Part shown: piece after piece, positions 1-14,318 of the stretch
Layout of the letters: the number at the start of each line of letters is the position of its first letter
Numbering within the stretch: position 1 is the first letter of the stretch
Assembly: GCA_008360975.2 (NCBI GenBank)
Contig: CM039184.1
Location: 56,324,797 to 56,388,796 of the forward strand
DNA from: Lichenostomus cassidix
Lineage: Eukaryota > Chordata > Aves > Passeriformes > Meliphagidae
DNA length: 64,000 nt
Direction: 5' to 3'
Notes under the pieces: generated by a model
Database searches by the model: none
What the model saw: the letters and a program-made list of their open reading frames with translations, nothing else
What the model was told of the DNA's origin: nothing
Program-made: the position numbers and the translations under genes

Positions 1-845
1 ACCTTGAGGACTAAAGTAATAGAAATGAGATGAAATTTAAGAGTACTGGTGGCACTTAAGGGCTGCTGAAAAGAATTTCTGCTAGAGATTTATCAGTTGA
101 AAACGACAGAGGAGGCAAAAGACCTGTGTGTAACAGTCATAGAATAACTGTGAGTCACCAATGTGATGCAGCTGTGAAGGAAGCAATGTGATCCTGGAAA
201 GTATCAAATGAGATCTTTTCTGTGGCAATGGGGAAATGTTAATGTTGTAGCAGTGCTGGAGAGCCTGCTTTTGAAAAACTGTACACCCACTTTTAAGGGA
301 GATTAAATGCAAGTGATGCAAGTGCTGGGAAGGGTTATAGGGATGATTAGAATGATACAGAAGCTTATGGAATGCAAAGAAAATAAAAGATTGTGGCTCA
401 TTTAGTCCAGTAATTTAAGGGTGAGAGGAGACTAGGTTGCTGTCCACATGCTTTTCAAGGGGGAAAACAGCAGGGTGGGAGAGAAGTGGCACTTGACACT
501 AAAAACAAGTGGATATGAGTGAATATAGGCTGGAAATTAAGAGAACAGTTCTAGTGATCAGATCAATGGGGTCTGAATCCATAGTGGCAGTGAAGAGAGA
601 AATGGACTGGTTTTAAAACAGCTCAGTAAACTCATGGAAAAGATAATATGGTGTGATTTTCATATGATGTGATTTGCTGAGTCAGTTGGGAACTAAATCT
701 GCAGATTAATGAAGTCTTATGTTCTCTATTGCTTAATCACCTGTGTATGCATCATATGTAATGCATGCAGCTTGCTTAGACTGTGCTAGCTTACTTAACC
801 TCATATTGATATTGAACAGCAAGACACACTTTCCATGAGAGGCAT

Positions 846-922
846 CCTTATTCATACCAACATTGCTCAAAAGTACTCAGATGTTCCTATTCATACCTGC
901 AGCAGTGCTCAAAAGTACTCAG
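846..922 (+). repeat. imperfect tandem direct repeat, ~40-bp unit, two copies
   Basis: Copy 1 (846-885) and copy 2 (886-922) share CCTtATTCATACC and TGCTCAAAAGTACTCAG, separated by a divergent central stretch. This looks like an old local duplication in intron sequence. No function is apparent. Confidence 0.75.
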
Positions 923-3900
923 ACTCAGAAGATTTATGTATTTATTAGAGGTTCTAAAGACTGTACAAAAGCTACATTTCATTCTAAAAAAAAGGTATGG
1001 AATTATTGTCATTTATGTGAAATCTACATTTCTTAATTTTGGCAAAGGAAAGAGAAAATGGGTGCAAACAAAACTTCTGGGCTTCTAAGAGGACATGAAA
1101 CACCTTTAATACCAATAAAATTTACTGATATTATTTACTTCTTTTCTGACGCAATTGCAAACCTTAAAAAATACAGAAAACATAGTGCCTGTTCTCTCTA
1201 TTGCATGCTAACTTCCCCAACTACTTCACTGGAAAAGTGTGGTAGTAAGTTTTACTGAAGTAAGAGATTGAATTTGGCACAGAATATGTACAGAACCTCC
1301 TGGAAGCTAAGATCCTTGCAATGTGAATTCCACCAGTAGAAATTCAAATGCACATAATTTCTATCAGGTTAAGAAATGTGAAGGCTCCACTTAGCTAAAA
1401 ATGGTGATCCTCACATGCTTGTCAGTAACAAATATACAGGAAGGTTTTCCTATTAAAAATACTTGTAATGGGCTACTCCAACCTTAGGAAATAAAAATAA
1501 TTTAAAAAATATATGCAAGAAAAAAAAGGGGGCTCTGGCAAACAAAGCAAGTCCTAATTTCAACCATGAAGTGGTTTTCTACTTTACTCCTCTACAGTAC
1601 TGGATTGAGGGTGGTGGAGGGGAAGTAGTATGTCTTAATAGAACACTTTAAATGACAAGAGTTGCTACTAAAAGATAGGAGAAGAAAATTCTTAAGGGGG
1701 GGTGAGCATCTTGTGTTTGCCTGGCTCACACTACTGGAGAGCACTTGTCTTGTTTGAAAAATATTTTAGTATTTCAATTACAGAACCCTCTGGGCTCTAT
1801 TCAGAGCACAGTATCCACTGCTTTACCATGGTGGAGTCTGCAGAAGGTTGTGCATGGGGTTCTGCAAAAAATCAATTCTTCCACTATAAACATCCTTATT
1901 GCAGAAAGTTGAAACAGAAAAAGAATGCAGTACACTGGCATGTTGCTAAGCAGCAAAAAGGACATATGTCAAGAACCATCTATATCTTTTGTATTACTAC
2001 AGTTCCTTTCCTCACACCTTCATCACACAAGCTGTTATGATTCTTATGTACACATAATTGGAGAGAAATTATATAGACGCTAGTCTTCCCTCATTTCTTC
2101 TCTTTTGTAATTTTTTAAAGATCCAGTGGCAAAGAGAGGTCCTCAGTGGGTCTAATCTGGTTGAGACATCTAGTTTCAGGTCAGCCCAGGGCTTTAGGCA
2201 TTTTTGGTGTAGATGATTAATTCATTAGTTGATGGGCCTCCTGTTGAAGCCTTTTGGACCTGGGTTACTTCCCGAAATAAAATGAAAATCTTGCCAAAAG
2301 GGAGAATATTAACCTTAGAAATAAAACTAGCCTCTCTAGACCATGAGGAGGTCAGCAGTATTCTGCTGGGATAGTTAAGACCTACAAAATGGTGACTGCC
2401 AGAAAAAAAAGAGGTAATTTGAGAGCATTAGCAAGTAGGAATTTTGAGATGGTTTGCAGTGACCCCTAATTTATGCTGGCCATGTCTTTTGTTCACTGGA
2501 GTAGGCATAGTTTCTTGCTAGCAAGTTTTCATGGATAAAGTGTTAATGTCTCCTTGTTCTCCCACAAACATTTGTGGAAGTAGTTTCAGTGATGTGTATT
2601 TGTAAAGTGTGTTGAAGACCTTTTGATAATTGATTATAATTTTTGCAAGGATGTATTTTATGGTAGTGACATTCCATGGTCTTAAAAACATTTATTTACT
2701 GAGAAACTATTACAGCGTAATTTCAAGACACACTGTCTTCCTGATAACAAATGTCTTCTGAAATGAGAAAGAGCTTTCCTTAATTTAAAATTTCAGCATT
2801 GAGATTATTTTTTATTATTACAGCTATTTAATAATCTCTTCCAAGTACTTTCATATTTTCAAGGTCAAGAATTTTTAAAAGAAATAATGGGACCCAAATT
2901 TCTTTTTGCTTCTATCAGACCAACTGTGATGAGGTAATGGTGTTCTGCAAGTTGGCATTGGAACAACAAATTGTACATCAGCCAGGGCTCATGCCTTTTT
3001 CCCTATGTGCCCTGTGACTATATGACTAATAAAATGCCTATTTTTATTGTGTGTGGTCCAGCTTCAGAATAATAATCATCCTTGAAGATTAAATTAATGA
3101 AAAATCAATTTAACAATCAAATATTTCAGCCGTAGTGGGTGGCTGAGTTAAGAAGGTACTATAAGCAGAGTATAATTTGTTCAGCCATATAGGCAGTTGT
3201 TGGATTTCTTATTCAGCCATCAATTACTGCAAAATGGTTAGCTGAAATTACAATTAAATAATGTTAGAGCAGAGTCACATGTGGAAACAGCTGTGGTTAT
3301 TTTAGAGGTGACCATCCCTGCTGTTTGCTACTGCTCTTCTGGAGGTGAGGCACCTCAGAAAGTGGCTTCTGTCCCATGCTGCCTTGTTCGGGCAGCTTCA
3401 GCCACCACCAAGCCCTGGTTTGGGCAGGACCCTTCACAAGGCCATTGTGGTGTCTCCTCCTGGGCTTGTAGCTCCCAGCAGGGTGACAGCAAGCAGCCAA
3501 GGCTGGCCATGTCCTGCACTGCTCCTGCTCTGCCTGCTGTGGGGGTTTGCCTGTGAGCATGGGCTTTGCTCACAGGAAGAAGTTGTCCTTAGCCCCTCTC
3601 AGGATGATACGTTTAAAACAGTGTGTTTCATGCCTGTATATAAAGAGGGATTACCTGAATAGTATGTGTTTGCCTGATACTACTGTGACTGCTCCTGGAA
3701 TGTTGCTGCCATAAGTACTTTCATAACATTTATTGTCCTACAACTGCACTTCTGTTGAACTATGCGTAGGATAGGAACCAGGCTTTAAGAGTGGTATTTT
3801 CAGGGAAAGTATTTTAGGCTTTCTGCTTCAGTTCCCCACATGTTCAGTACCCATCTTCATGACATGAGTAAAAATAATTAATTGCTTCTTGATGAAACAA

Positions 3901-6900
3901 TTGCCCCCAGTTTACTGTGTGCTGTAGGACATTATAGATGACATGGGAGAGGCTTTGAAATTTGCTCTTAAGATTTTCAAAGGAAAACAATGATAAATTA
4001 AGGAAGAATTTGGAGCTCCTCATGAGTTTGTGATTCCATTTTAAGGCTTAAATTTTCAGAGAAAAGCAGTGACTTCATAATCCATGCCAAGTCATTCCTT
4101 TTTATTCATGGTACAAGGGGCTTTAGTATTTGCCGTCTGTCTCATAGAGCATTATGTGCTCTCTTACATATTCGGTGGAAAGGATGTTCTTTGCAAGCTT
4201 ATCTGTTGTAATATTTCCAGATATCCTGTTTTAAAGCATTTTCTGGTAGGCATATGTATGCAATACATCATGAACAAATGCCAAAAAGAATCCTATAAAA
4301 ACTTACTTTGCATCTTGAAAGAGGATATAAGTTCAGATGTGCTTCAACCATGCTGTGCCACGGATGTGTCTTTTTAGCAGTTCTACATGTAGGCGTTTGC
4401 TATTAGGTGTTTGCTATTGTTAAAAGTGACAGCTACATCCCCCTCTTTAGGTGAGCCTTTTAAAAATAAGTGTAATCTACATATGGTTTGCATATTTTAA
4501 TTTGTAATTTGCATATGTTAATTGACAGTCATTGCAGCGACAAATGGTATTGCACGTAGACTGTCTAAATTGTAAGAGTTACAGGAAAGTTTGCTCAAAG
4601 CCTCAGGAAAGACTGAGCTGCCATTGATTGTCGCCAGTGATGTGGGGAATGGGGGAGCTCTGTATTGCACACTTTGAAAGCATAAATGAATAAAAACAAT
4701 GGTTGGTTTCCTGATTTTAAGATATATCTTGCAACTTTGGAAGGGAATCATTCCCTTCTGTTAGTGCCTTCCATGGCAGTAACTTCATGTAAGATCATAT
4801 AGAAAACTGCTCTTAAAGTAAGCCTACATTACTAGAACTTTTTTTGGGAATGAGGATCCTAATTTTACCAGTTAAATAATATATGAGGTAAATGTCTCTT
4901 ATACCCATGCAGAGGAGTCAGGAAGCAAAACTATGCTGTAGAGTGAACCACATGAGCGCACCACTTTGTAGCATTGAATATGCAAAATTCACTTCTGCAG
5001 AAGATTAAGCAAGATCAGCACATTCAAAAACATGTACTGGAGGAGGCATCAAAGTTTTTGCTCAAAAAAGTGTTGGCTAGGAAAGGATATAGTAGGGAAT
5101 AACTACTTTAATGATATTTAGGTTGCTGAATATTGCAACAGTTGACCTGTACTGGAATAATCTTGTAACAGGAGCCCCCTGGGATTCTTCTGCTCTGTAG
5201 CAGACACACTGGCATCAGTTTATGTATTTTCTAGGCCACTACATTTCAAATAAGAGCAGTTTCAGATTACTACTGTCAGTGATGCATTCTGAAAAAATAG
5301 TGAAAAAGACAAAAAGAAAACCTGTACAGTTTTCCATCACAGTGACACCATTGTGGTATCAATAATATGGATCATCCATCTTGCAGTAGTGTTTTCCTGT
5401 GGTTAGCAGACAAGTGGCCAATGACTATTCCCTTCAGCACATCTAACGTCACCAGCAGCATAGTTTTTATTCCATGTTTCAGCAAGACTTCTGCTTCAAA
5501 TCACATTTAATAAAGACAACACAGTAATTCCCGGTAAATCTAAGAGGATGATTCATAGATGGGCAGGTAGTTGGAAGAATCCCCCATAATTGTCATTTCA
5601 CTGTGCCCTTTAAGAAACATCCATTGACAGTCCCTCTCTTGGGACTAGTCTGCCTGTGTGGCATGGAGGCACTGCTCCATTTGCCTAGGACATGTCACCC
5701 CAAAGCACCACAGTCAGGACAGTCAGCATGGTGTATGGAAAGGAGATTATTATTCCACATCAGCTGGCTAGTTATATAAAGGGGTTTTTATTTTAAACAG
5801 ATGACTATAGAATATACCAAAATATTCTTAATTTCTGGAATCACTGGGGAGACAAAAGAAGACACCCACAACATAGATATTGTAAATTTTTTCTATGATA
5901 CTGAAGTGTAAACATAGACATTTCTCTGAAAAAAAGAAAAAAGTAAGAATTTTTCTGGGTTTCTGATTGCATTTGGGTTAAAATTTACTCCTTATAAAGT
6001 AAACACCACTTCTTCTTGACCCTGTTAAGAATGTCATTCCTCAAGTGTAACTTGTAACTGATGCAGTAAACAAAAATGTTGTTTTGTTAATACTTCCATT
6101 TGCTCTTCAATCCTCTCATGGTTGCTTGAAAACCTGTGTTTTGAAATTAAACCATTCCCATCACCTTTCCTATGATTCTGGAGGTTTGGGTGCATTTATC
6201 AGGACTCAGAACATACAGAGCACAAATAACTTAGCAAACAAGCGGCAAACACAAATCCTTCAATGGAAATGCTTTGGGTGACCTTGTGAGTGACTTCCAT
6301 GTGAGTACCCTTTGAAGGACACTGAATGGAGCAGACAGCTTACAACATGGGAGAGTAAAATGTGAATGGGATGACATACAAGTGATGAAACTCAGGGGGA
6401 AAAAAGCAGGTGGAAATAGAAGAGGAGGAGCAAAAGTTCAGCTTCCCCACGCAGCATCCCCACGCAGAGCAAAGGCTTCCTGTGAAGTTGCTCTTTGGGG
6501 GTGTAACCTGCCATCTGCCTTGGAAGTGGTGGATTTTTAGGAGACATTAAAGGTGACAGAAGTCATTCAGAGCCACTGCTTGTGACTGTGCTGCACACCA
6601 CCTCATGGGAATAGCTCTGGGAAATCAGACTCATGCTGCTCTGCTGACAAAATGTGTGTGTAGTTAGAAGCTCCTCTTCCACCCCTGTAGGATACTGTGT
6701 GAGTGTGTAGGCATAGATGGTTATCCTGGAGAAATTCAGAATTGCTTTGCTAAATGCATATTGCTCCTGAAGGAGGCACATTATGGACACAAAGCACATG
6801 CTGTAAGGGAGGGTTGGTATTTTCTTCTTTCAGAAATGTGGTCCCTGTACCCTGTACCAGCATCATGGCAGTGACAGGTGAGGCTCTGTGGTGTGGCAAA

Positions 6901-9900
6901 CCCAAACCACCCCATGAATCTTGTCTGCAGCTGTGTGCTATGCATCGTGGTGCATCATGCATTCAGTATGGGAACCTGTGGGGTACAGAGCTTGGGGAGG
7001 AGAGCTTTTACTGTCACATTGGTTCCTGTGAATTGTTTTCTATATTATCTTGCATACATTCAAATATTTAATTAGTTATCTCTACGTTCAAAGCCATAGC
7101 TCGGACCAACAAAGTAATTTCAGTCTTTTGCAATGGCAAGCAAAATAGCCATCCTTTTTTAAGGACCTGTTCCCTCCGAGGTTCTTGCAAATGCAGGAAA
7201 CAAGAAGAATTTCAAGCTCAACAGCCTGAAAGAATAAACTCCCTCATATGATTTTTAGCACTTCCTAACTCTAACCAGATGTGAGGTATGCAAGAACAAC
7301 CTTTTAATTTTATTTCTAGTTGTGCTGATTCTAGGAACAGGAGGATAGGAGGGATGTGGTTAAAGTACTGTATGAAAGTACAAGAGTGCTGATCCAAAAA
7401 AATTTTAAATGTCATGTTCAGTCCAAGGCTTGTGCAGAGGTCTGGGAACAACTCCTATTTATCTAAATTGTTTTATGCTTCACTGTGGGCAATTTTTCCT
7501 TCATTTCTATTTTTTGTAGCAAAATGACATTTTAGGTTTGAATTAACCCACAATTTTGCTGAAAAAAAAATACACAGGCTTCACTTTGTATTGGAAAGTA
7601 GTTGCAGAGTAGAGCCCATGTTTTCAGGTTGTGTTCAGCATGCTTTGTTGGCACAATCCAGAAGTTTGGGGAGCAGAAACAGTGCAGCTACCTGGCCTGC
7701 ATCAGAGTACAGTACTTCTCCTCTGCCCTCACCTCTTAGGTGACTAACTTCACATAAATGAAGATCATTTTCTTTAATTCTCCTTATCATTATGCAAACA
7801 GAATTCCTGCTGTTTAAGTGAAGATTCATGAGGTGCCAATATTTGTGAATAAAGTCTGAAGCAAGATCAGTACTAATGGGGGGAAATAATTTGAAAATAT
7901 TAATGTATTGGTGCATTAATGCAGTGAAGGAAGGTTGATTTTAGGCAGAGATGTTTTTCTGTGGTTACGGTGAAAAAAACAACTTTGCAGGAGCGTTACT
8001 TTCTATTACTCTTCTGTGTAATGGATACTCTCAACAGAACAATTTTGGACTGGTGTTTTCTGCATTTTATTCCAGTACCTTTTTTATTTGTCTTCTAATA
8101 AAAGTATGAATTGGTTTCTACCAAGTTTACTCTTACATGGTATTAGGTTTTGTAAACAAATAAGTCAGTTCACTATTCACTGCAGTAGCTGGCACAAAAA
8201 TTTGTTTCCAGATCCTGAGCTGAGTTTGCAATGCTGATGTTCAAAAAAATATATTCTTTTTTGGGAGACGTGTGAAAATTATTTGAAAGCCAGGGGGATA
8301 TTTTAAATGCATATGTATACAGCAATATATTTTCACGTCCACAGTGCAAGGTGGAGTATCTTATTTTTTTTTTATTTTTTATTTAGTCCTGTTTGACGCA
8401 ATGAGTTTGAAGTATACCAAATTAAATTAGATTTCTCATATTGGGTGATTTCTGTACATTTTTAAAATTTGGTAGATTTTGAAAAAGTATACTTAGTTTT
8501 TCAAAGATATATTTTTAATTGCATGGTCATATACATATTAAGATATCAGAACATGAAGTTATCTATCTGAGATCATTCTCTTTGATGTCAACAGGAATTC
8601 TTATTTGGAGAGTTTCACTGTAACCCTATCAAGCACTGCTAGTAGATAAAAGTCATTGCTAAATCTTTAGAAAACAGCTTCCCACCTTGAATTTCTTTCT
8701 TGAAGTTCTGTAAGAGGAAAATATATTCCCGAATAATTTTTTAATATGCTTTCAGCCTGAGATAATAAAGTCTGTGTATATTTTTCTGTAATTAAATAAA
8801 GAGTTTTTAGGGTGACATTTGGCACATGGGGTTCCCTGCACTGTCATTGTGCTTGGATGTCAGCAGCTGTTAGTAGCTATGACTTTTATGTCTAACTGTA
8901 TGCAACCATCACCTCTGTAGCTTTCTCCCTGTTTGTTTTCGGAAATAGGTGTGATGGGCCAGGCCAAGGATCATGCCACACTTGTCTTTTTTTTTTTTCC
9001 CCCAATTTTTTCTTAGGTTTCTAGTTAGTCTGTTGTTAAGCAATGAGGTTGGTCTGGGTGGGCATTTGGGTTGATCCTGTGTGGTGCTTGTTACGTTTTA
9101 TGTTCAGGGAGTCCCTGAAATTGTCCTAAGAGTCACAATTCAAGATTGTCATGGGAACTGTATCTCATCTAGGGTGGTTCCAGAAATCACAGTGAGTCAT
9201 TGAAGAAAAACCGTTCCAAGAAGATAATATAATGACTCTCTGGGAAATGTGAACAAATGTATCATACAGCTAAAAGGGCAGAAAACATAGGAAGTGGTTT
9301 TTTCAACTTCAGCACAGATTTGTTGTAGTACTTATTACTGATGTTACCTTTTTCGAGTTAAAAGCATTCTGCATTTCTTACTGCATAAAATTTTATTAAA
9401 AGCTATGTATAATGTGTGTTCTGACTGAAGCTTATAAACCTACTACACTGCTTGCCCTTTTCTGAAAGTGCTTCTTTATTATTTCATGTTATTTTGTCAG
9501 ACATCTGATTTGTATAACTGAACACAGGCACTTGCCTTCATTTAAGGGCAATAAACAAGGCACACTTTCAAAACCAACAAAACATTTTTAAATGGTAGAC
9601 TATTTTTCTAATTATTTTGTCCAGTGTGTTCAATACCGTTTTTCCTTTCTCTGCAGTTAGCTTGCATGAGCTTGAAAGAGAAAGAGAGTGGGAAAGCAAG
9701 CTTTGCTGCAGAAAAAAAAAAAAAAGAAAAAAGAAATCAAAGCCAACCACCAACAGCTTTTTGAAAAAGAGTGTTCTGGTTGTTATAAAACATGTATATA
9801 ACCGACAACTGATATTATCCACTGGTGAGATATTGTTCGTACATCTACAGCATAACATTTAACAGAAAAATCATGCTGGTTATCAATCCACATGTGCTCA

Positions 9901-12569
9901 ATGCAGTTCGAGGATTTTGAGAATGCCATGTATATCTTTTATCGAGTCACCATAACCCTTCACCTCCCACCAGTTCTCCAGACACACTCCCCACTATGTT
10001 ATGTCCCCTTTGATTCGCACATCATCCCATTTCACCTCTGATATTTTTCACCTGAATGTGGACCATGCTGTGATGCTTGACTGACAGTGCTTGAGCACGA
10101 AGTCCTGTGTTTGGGAAAAGAACTATCTTCCTCCTTTACATGGCCAGCCTGTGGGTTTCAGTCTTGCCAGGAAAAGAATTCTTCCAGTGGTGAGGAGGTC
10201 AGCCCTGCCTGTGTGGCAAATGCCTATATGAGCCTATTTTCCCCATACCCCAAGCTAACCAGATGCTGTGTGGCCATTTTCATCTCTCTCAGAGCCCAAA
10301 CCAATATATGCTGCCTCTTCACAGGAATTGCTTCCTCAGACACAATGCCAAGCTATGAAAACATGTAGCTTTTACTCAGAGTAACATGCTCTCTTTTTAC
10401 TCACAGTGTTAGGAGAGCAAGTTGGTGTCTGCCTAAAATATTCTTTATAGAAACATTCATTACTGTGTTTACACTGTATAACCATGGTGAAGGAATAGCT
10501 TCGACTACTCAAACTAGCTGCCATAAGTACTGTTATTGCTCTCTCTCAGTAGAAGGGAGCTTGTGGAGAGCTGCAGAAAGCATCCAAGAAAAAAGGTAAA
10601 TTCTGTCTGAGCTAAACCCTCTGAGGTCCCAGCAGCCTGTGCTTGGCCACAGACTTCACATCATGAATGGTGTCCTCAAGCTTCTCATCAGGCATGGAGG
10701 CAGTGAGGTGCTATTCTGGCAGATACAAACCGGACTGAAACCAAAAATAGAATTTATCAGAGTTGCAGCTAGTTAAAGGTGTGTGATGTTGCTTTTTTTG
10801 CCTGGATGAAAATCAGGAACTTTAGAAGGGAGAAAGCCCTCCACAGCACATGGTACTCTGTCTCAGTCACAGCTTCTCTTCCAATGTTTCTGAGGGTGAA
10901 AGGGACCTATGCATTTTTTAGATCAGCACTTTCTCAGTTGTTTATTCTTCCCTCATATAGGATGCACATGTTTAATAGTATTTCTAAAATACATATAAGG
11001 CTTTTTTTTTCTGCCTCGGTTTCCCATCTTGACATGGTTCAGAGGAGAGACTGGAGATGAGAAACTGGTAGAATTATATCTGTAGATATCTGTCTTGAGA
11101 ACAGCTTCACTCCAGAAAATACAGCACAACAGATCTCATGTGCTTTTGTAGCAATAACTGGAATATTTATACAATTTGGGGGAGGAAGGAGGAAGGGTGA
11201 AGGGAAGGTAAGGGAGATCCCCATCATAATGACCAAATTCTTAGCAAGTGGTAAATGGTGTGGTTCCAGTGATATGCTTAATTTTCATGGAACTGTTTGA
11301 TTTAGACCAATAAGAGAGTAATCAAATTCATGGCTGTGAAATATGTGGGTTGGTCACTTAACCCATCCCCAGCATGAACTCACCACAGAAAGGCAAACAG
11401 CTGTTTTCTGCATCACCCAAGCTTTGTTTTTGAGGTTTTTGTCTAGATTCTGACTCAGACCAGCTTGGGTACCTGCTTCAAAGGATTGTGGCAGTATGTG
11501 AGGGTATGGCAAATATCACTTTATCTTAACATCATTTTGCTTATGTTTTTACATAATTGGTTTTTTTCCATGCCATGTTTAGCATTCTACTAGGTCAGAT
11601 GAAGTCAGGGGTCAGGGGTGTGCTTGATTTAATACAACTGGATGGTTTCCCTGGTTTTTGTCCCTTCCTTTTGGTGTCCTGTCATTTGAATTTTATGTTT
11701 TTGCCTTTATATCTTGAGACAACTTTTCTGGGTATCATTTTCTCTGCTGTGTTGGTCCTTTATGCTGGTACAGATTGCATTTGTTCATCTAAAATGCCTG
11801 TCCTGCACAATTTCCATCATTTTTACGGTCTTATATTTTGTCATTTTCTGCTTGAGTTTCGTTGTGGTTTGTTATGTTTTGACAGTGGTTTGTCATACAG
11901 CTGTGAATAACCTCTTTGGTTTGCTTTTAAAACTTTCTTCTTTGCAGTTGTTGAACAAAGTTAACTGAACTACTCCTTCTTCAGAAAGAATGGTTAGCAC
12001 AGACAGAAGTGTGAGTGGCTGTATACTGCAAGCAGGCAAACCATTTGTTCTGGCTTTATTTGCATTCAGAGTGTAGAATTTTTATGCAAAAACAAATATT
12101 CTCTTTGCTAAATATTCATTACAGGAGTGATGGTTTTGATTTATAAGACATGGAAGTTCTGTAGTTAAAACTGGAGCTTCCTCATCTAAGGTATGTCTTT
12201 TTGTCTGTGGAACAAGAATATGGGTAAACCACCTATACATTTTTCCCCTCCAGCCTAAGGAATCATCTTAGACCTTATGCTTCCTAAAAAATCTGCCTGC
12301 CATGACAAATTCTGAATTTTTCAATGTGGGATAAGGGTCTGGCCTGCTCTGTACTGTTAGAAACCTAATTCAGTTGTTTAAACAACTAATTGTATGGGCT
12401 CTGAGTTTTCATGTTAGGATCAAGTAGCAGACTCCCTAATTACTTAGTGTTGTCAATGGATACAGAGGAAAAAATTAAAGCTTGAAGCTGGTACGGAACT
12501 GTGCAGGGCTGGTGCTCTGCTATTTGTGCTTCAGCCTGAGACAGTGGTTATGAGACCTGCAGGAAAGGA

Positions 12570-13130
12570 GCTGAGAGATGAAGCTGACTGTGAGCCAGCA
12601 ATGTGCCAATGCAGCAAAGAAATCAACAGCCTCCTGGGCTGTGTGAAGGAGAGCTTGAGGGAGGTGATCTTTCCTTCAGCTCTGTTGAGACACATCTGGT
12701 GTTGGATATTCAGTCTGGACTCACCATTTAGAGGCAAGACATGGATATACTGGAGTGATTCCAGAAAAGAGACTTGAATATGATAACAGGCTTGGAGGAT
12801 TTGCTATGTGAGGAGAGGCTGAGAGAGCTGAGATTCTGCAGCCTGGAGAAGCCTATAATGTGTGTAAATATATGATGGGGACAGAGTAAAGAAGGTAGAG
12901 TCAGACTTTTCAGTATTGCCCAGTGTAATGCAAGAGGCACTGTGCACAAAGCAAAACACAGAAAATTCCATTTATACACAAGAAAAACTGTTTTCCTTTA
13001 AAGGTGGTCAAACACTTGCACTTCATCTTCAGAGATATTCAAAACCCAACTGGACACAGCCCTAGACAAGCCAGTGCAGATGCCCCTGCTCTGAGCAGAG
13101 GGTGTGATGATGCCCAGAGGTGCTCTCCAA
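12570..13130 (+). mobile_element. CR1-type LINE remnant (5'-truncated, end of ORF2 and 3' UTR)
   Basis: The stretch follows the 3' part of a CR1 non-LTR retrotransposon in order. It starts with a segment resembling TGAGCCAGCAATGTGCC, followed by CTCCTGGGCTG, GGGAGGTGATC, a CACATCTGG block, GAGAGGCTGAGAGAGCTG and CAGCCTGGAGAAG. A long degraded middle follows, then GAGATATTCAAAACCCAACTGGACACAG and CCCTGCTCTGAGCAGAGG. These are landmarks of avian and reptilian CR1 copies from the end of the reverse-transcriptase ORF into the 3' UTR (recognised from memory, not searched). The coding frame is broken and the 3' end is decayed, without the usual terminal short tandem repeat. It is in the same orientation as LDB2 and is an inactive fossil. 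Boundaries are approximate to about 30 bp. Confidence 0.85.
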
Positions 13131-14275
13131 GTCCAGGTGCTCTCCTGTGAAAGGCATCTTGGACTCTGCTGCTTGCTCTCTACATTCCATAGTCCAGACT
13201 CTCTTAGCCTGGGGCTGAAATACCAAGATCTGATGGATGAATGAATTTTGTAGTGAGCAGTTCTTTAAAGACTGGTGGTCTGCTGCCAGCATAATAAGAA
13301 AAAGAGAAGATTTTATTGTAATAGGTAGGCTGGCTGAGCCTTAATTAAAAATTACGCTGATGCAGTTTAGCTTTGTGCTGAGACATGTAGAGGGTTTTAT
13401 AGTTCTTTTCTGAATGTTTGTACCAAAATGAATTATAGTGAAATATTGTCTCTCCTCAGAGCGATGAAGGATTTAAGACTGAGTTGCAGATTATGTGTCT
13501 GTTGAGAATAAGGGTCATAAGGTGTGGGGAGTGTAGCGGAGGTCTCATTGTCATAGTTTCTGTTCCTTGCTCTTGACTCAAGTGTGTTTTAGAGGATTGT
13601 AGTGTTGGTTACACTCTTTTGAAAGAAAAGAAATACTCTGCCAAGTGAATCAAAATTATACACAAATCCTCACCACAGTAAAATATTGTTAGAAAATACT
13701 GGAGAAAAGGCACAGTCAGACCTAACACAATGATTGAATTAGACAGGCTAGAAAGAATTGGAGAAAAAACCCTAGACATTTGCAACTTTATAAGCTTTAA
13801 TATTTTGGGTTATAGCCTTTAACTGTAGACAATATTGTTGATACAAAATAAATAAGATACTGTAGATACCATGAAAGTATCATGGATCTAAACAAAACCA
13901 TTTGGTTCTGGTTGTGGGGAGGATTCAAATCACTCAATAACAGTACTGACTGTGTGTTACACATCCCACTTTGTAATTTTGTTACAAAACTGAGAACAAA
14001 GGCGAATTGGTTGGAAACATAAGATTTCCACAGTATCCAAAAGCTGCTAAATAGATAATTAAAAATAAAAACACAATTTTAAGTACATGGGAAGAATATA
14101 TATAACATGCTAATTTTACTCCTCAAAAGGTGTGCTTTATTAGCAATATGGAGGTACTACTTCCACTCTCTTCCAAACTTCATGCAGCTTAAAATTGACA
14201 ATGTGTGTAGATTATACAGATGGTTTCTGAATGTGTAAATACAATGTTGTGTATTACAAGTATAATGCTATTAAA

Positions 14276-14318
14276 AGTACACTAGTGTACTCTAATATAG
14301 TATTATCATTAATACTAT
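14276..14318. repeat. two adjacent palindromes in AT-rich sequence
   Basis: AGTACACTAGTGTACT at 14276-14291 is a perfect 16-bp palindrome. Five bases on, ATAGTATTA (14297-14305) and TAATACTAT (14310-14318) form a perfect 9-bp inverted repeat around a TCAT loop. They could form tandem hairpins or be protein-binding dyads. No flanking target-site duplication was recognised. Confidence 0.8.

Noticed and set aside
3281..3662. Overlapping frames on both strands in a GC-richer patch
   Set aside because: Both strands are open in several frames at once and none resembles a known protein. The patch has few CpGs, so it is not a promoter candidate either.
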